A stretch of 23,505 nt of DNA, taken from assembly GCA_900542045.1 (NCBI GenBank), contig UQMI01000051.1, positions 1 through 23,505 on the forward strand, read 5' to 3'. The position numbers were made by a program, and so were the translations under genes. Shown here piece after piece: positions 23,451-23,505 of the stretch. The notes under the pieces were generated by a model. The model was not told where the DNA came from, did not search any database, and saw only the letters and a list, made by a program, of their open reading frames with translations. Numbering within the stretch: position 1 is the first letter of the stretch; each line of letters begins with the position of its first letter. This DNA is from an uncultured Blautia sp. GTDB lineage: Bacteria > Bacillota > Clostridia > Lachnospirales > Lachnospiraceae.

Positions 23451-23505
23451 GCAGGGTTGTTTCATGAAAGATTTTTAAAAGTATAAGAAGAGCGGATTTT
23501 ATCGA
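23451..23505. repeat. Right copy of 55-bp terminal inverted repeat
   Basis: This is the exact reverse complement of bases 1-55, starting GCAGGGTTGTTTCATGAAAG and running to the last base of the window. Inward, the match stops at once (base 23450 against base 56). It could be the edge of a longer element lying outside, such as an IS. Confidence 0.9.

Overview
This window looks like chromosomal DNA from a gut-type Clostridia, most likely a Lachnospiraceae relative. The evidence is strong AGGAGG-type ribosome binding sites, sigma-A style promoters, a clostridial type III glutamine synthetase, an Fe-S type PurF, a TPP-riboswitch thiC, and a BtuFCD-CbiZ corrinoid salvage operon of the kind seen in Clostridia. 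Base composition and codon use appear even throughout. The assignment rests on recognising protein families by eye, not on a search.

Layout. 1-2850: a 55-bp terminal repeat, a promoter and structured leader, an AGCS sodium:amino-acid symporter (418-1821), a terminator, then about 1 kb without a convincing gene that holds a 35-bp direct repeat and nine copies of a 53-bp tandem repeat. 2851-4726: a MerR-type operator, a MerR regulator that seems to have lost one base in its second codon, and larC (nickel-pincer cofactor synthesis) with a repeat-built His-rich insert. 4817-6838: promoter, TPP riboswitch, terminator, three 66-bp palindromic repeats, thiC and its terminators. 6922-10787 (minus strand): glnN (GSIII), then purF. 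10918-18829 (plus strand): pyrG, gltB and gltD, closely spaced, ending in a strong terminator. 18838-23432: btuF, btuC, a C-terminally extended btuD and cbiZ, tightly packed or overlapping. 23451-23505: exact reverse complement of bases 1-55.

How the genes work together. The 6.9-18.8 kb block is centred on glutamine. GlnN makes it, PurF and PyrG spend it on purine and CTP synthesis, and GltBD turns it into glutamate. glnN and pyrG diverge from a shared regulatory region, and each leader carries a terminator hairpin before the start codon, which suggests attenuation on both sides. The last operon would import corrinoids (BtuFCD) and open their amide-linked loop (CbiZ), so that salvaged cobamides can be rebuilt. 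ThiC makes the pyrimidine half of thiamin under TPP control. LarC stands alone here, without larA, larB or larE.

The least ordinary items are the exact 55-bp inverted ends, the nine-copy 53-bp array, the MerR start-region frameshift, the duplicated terminator arm around the TPP aptamer, the promoter-proximal terminator of glnN, and the roughly 180-residue extension on the corrinoid transporter ATPase.
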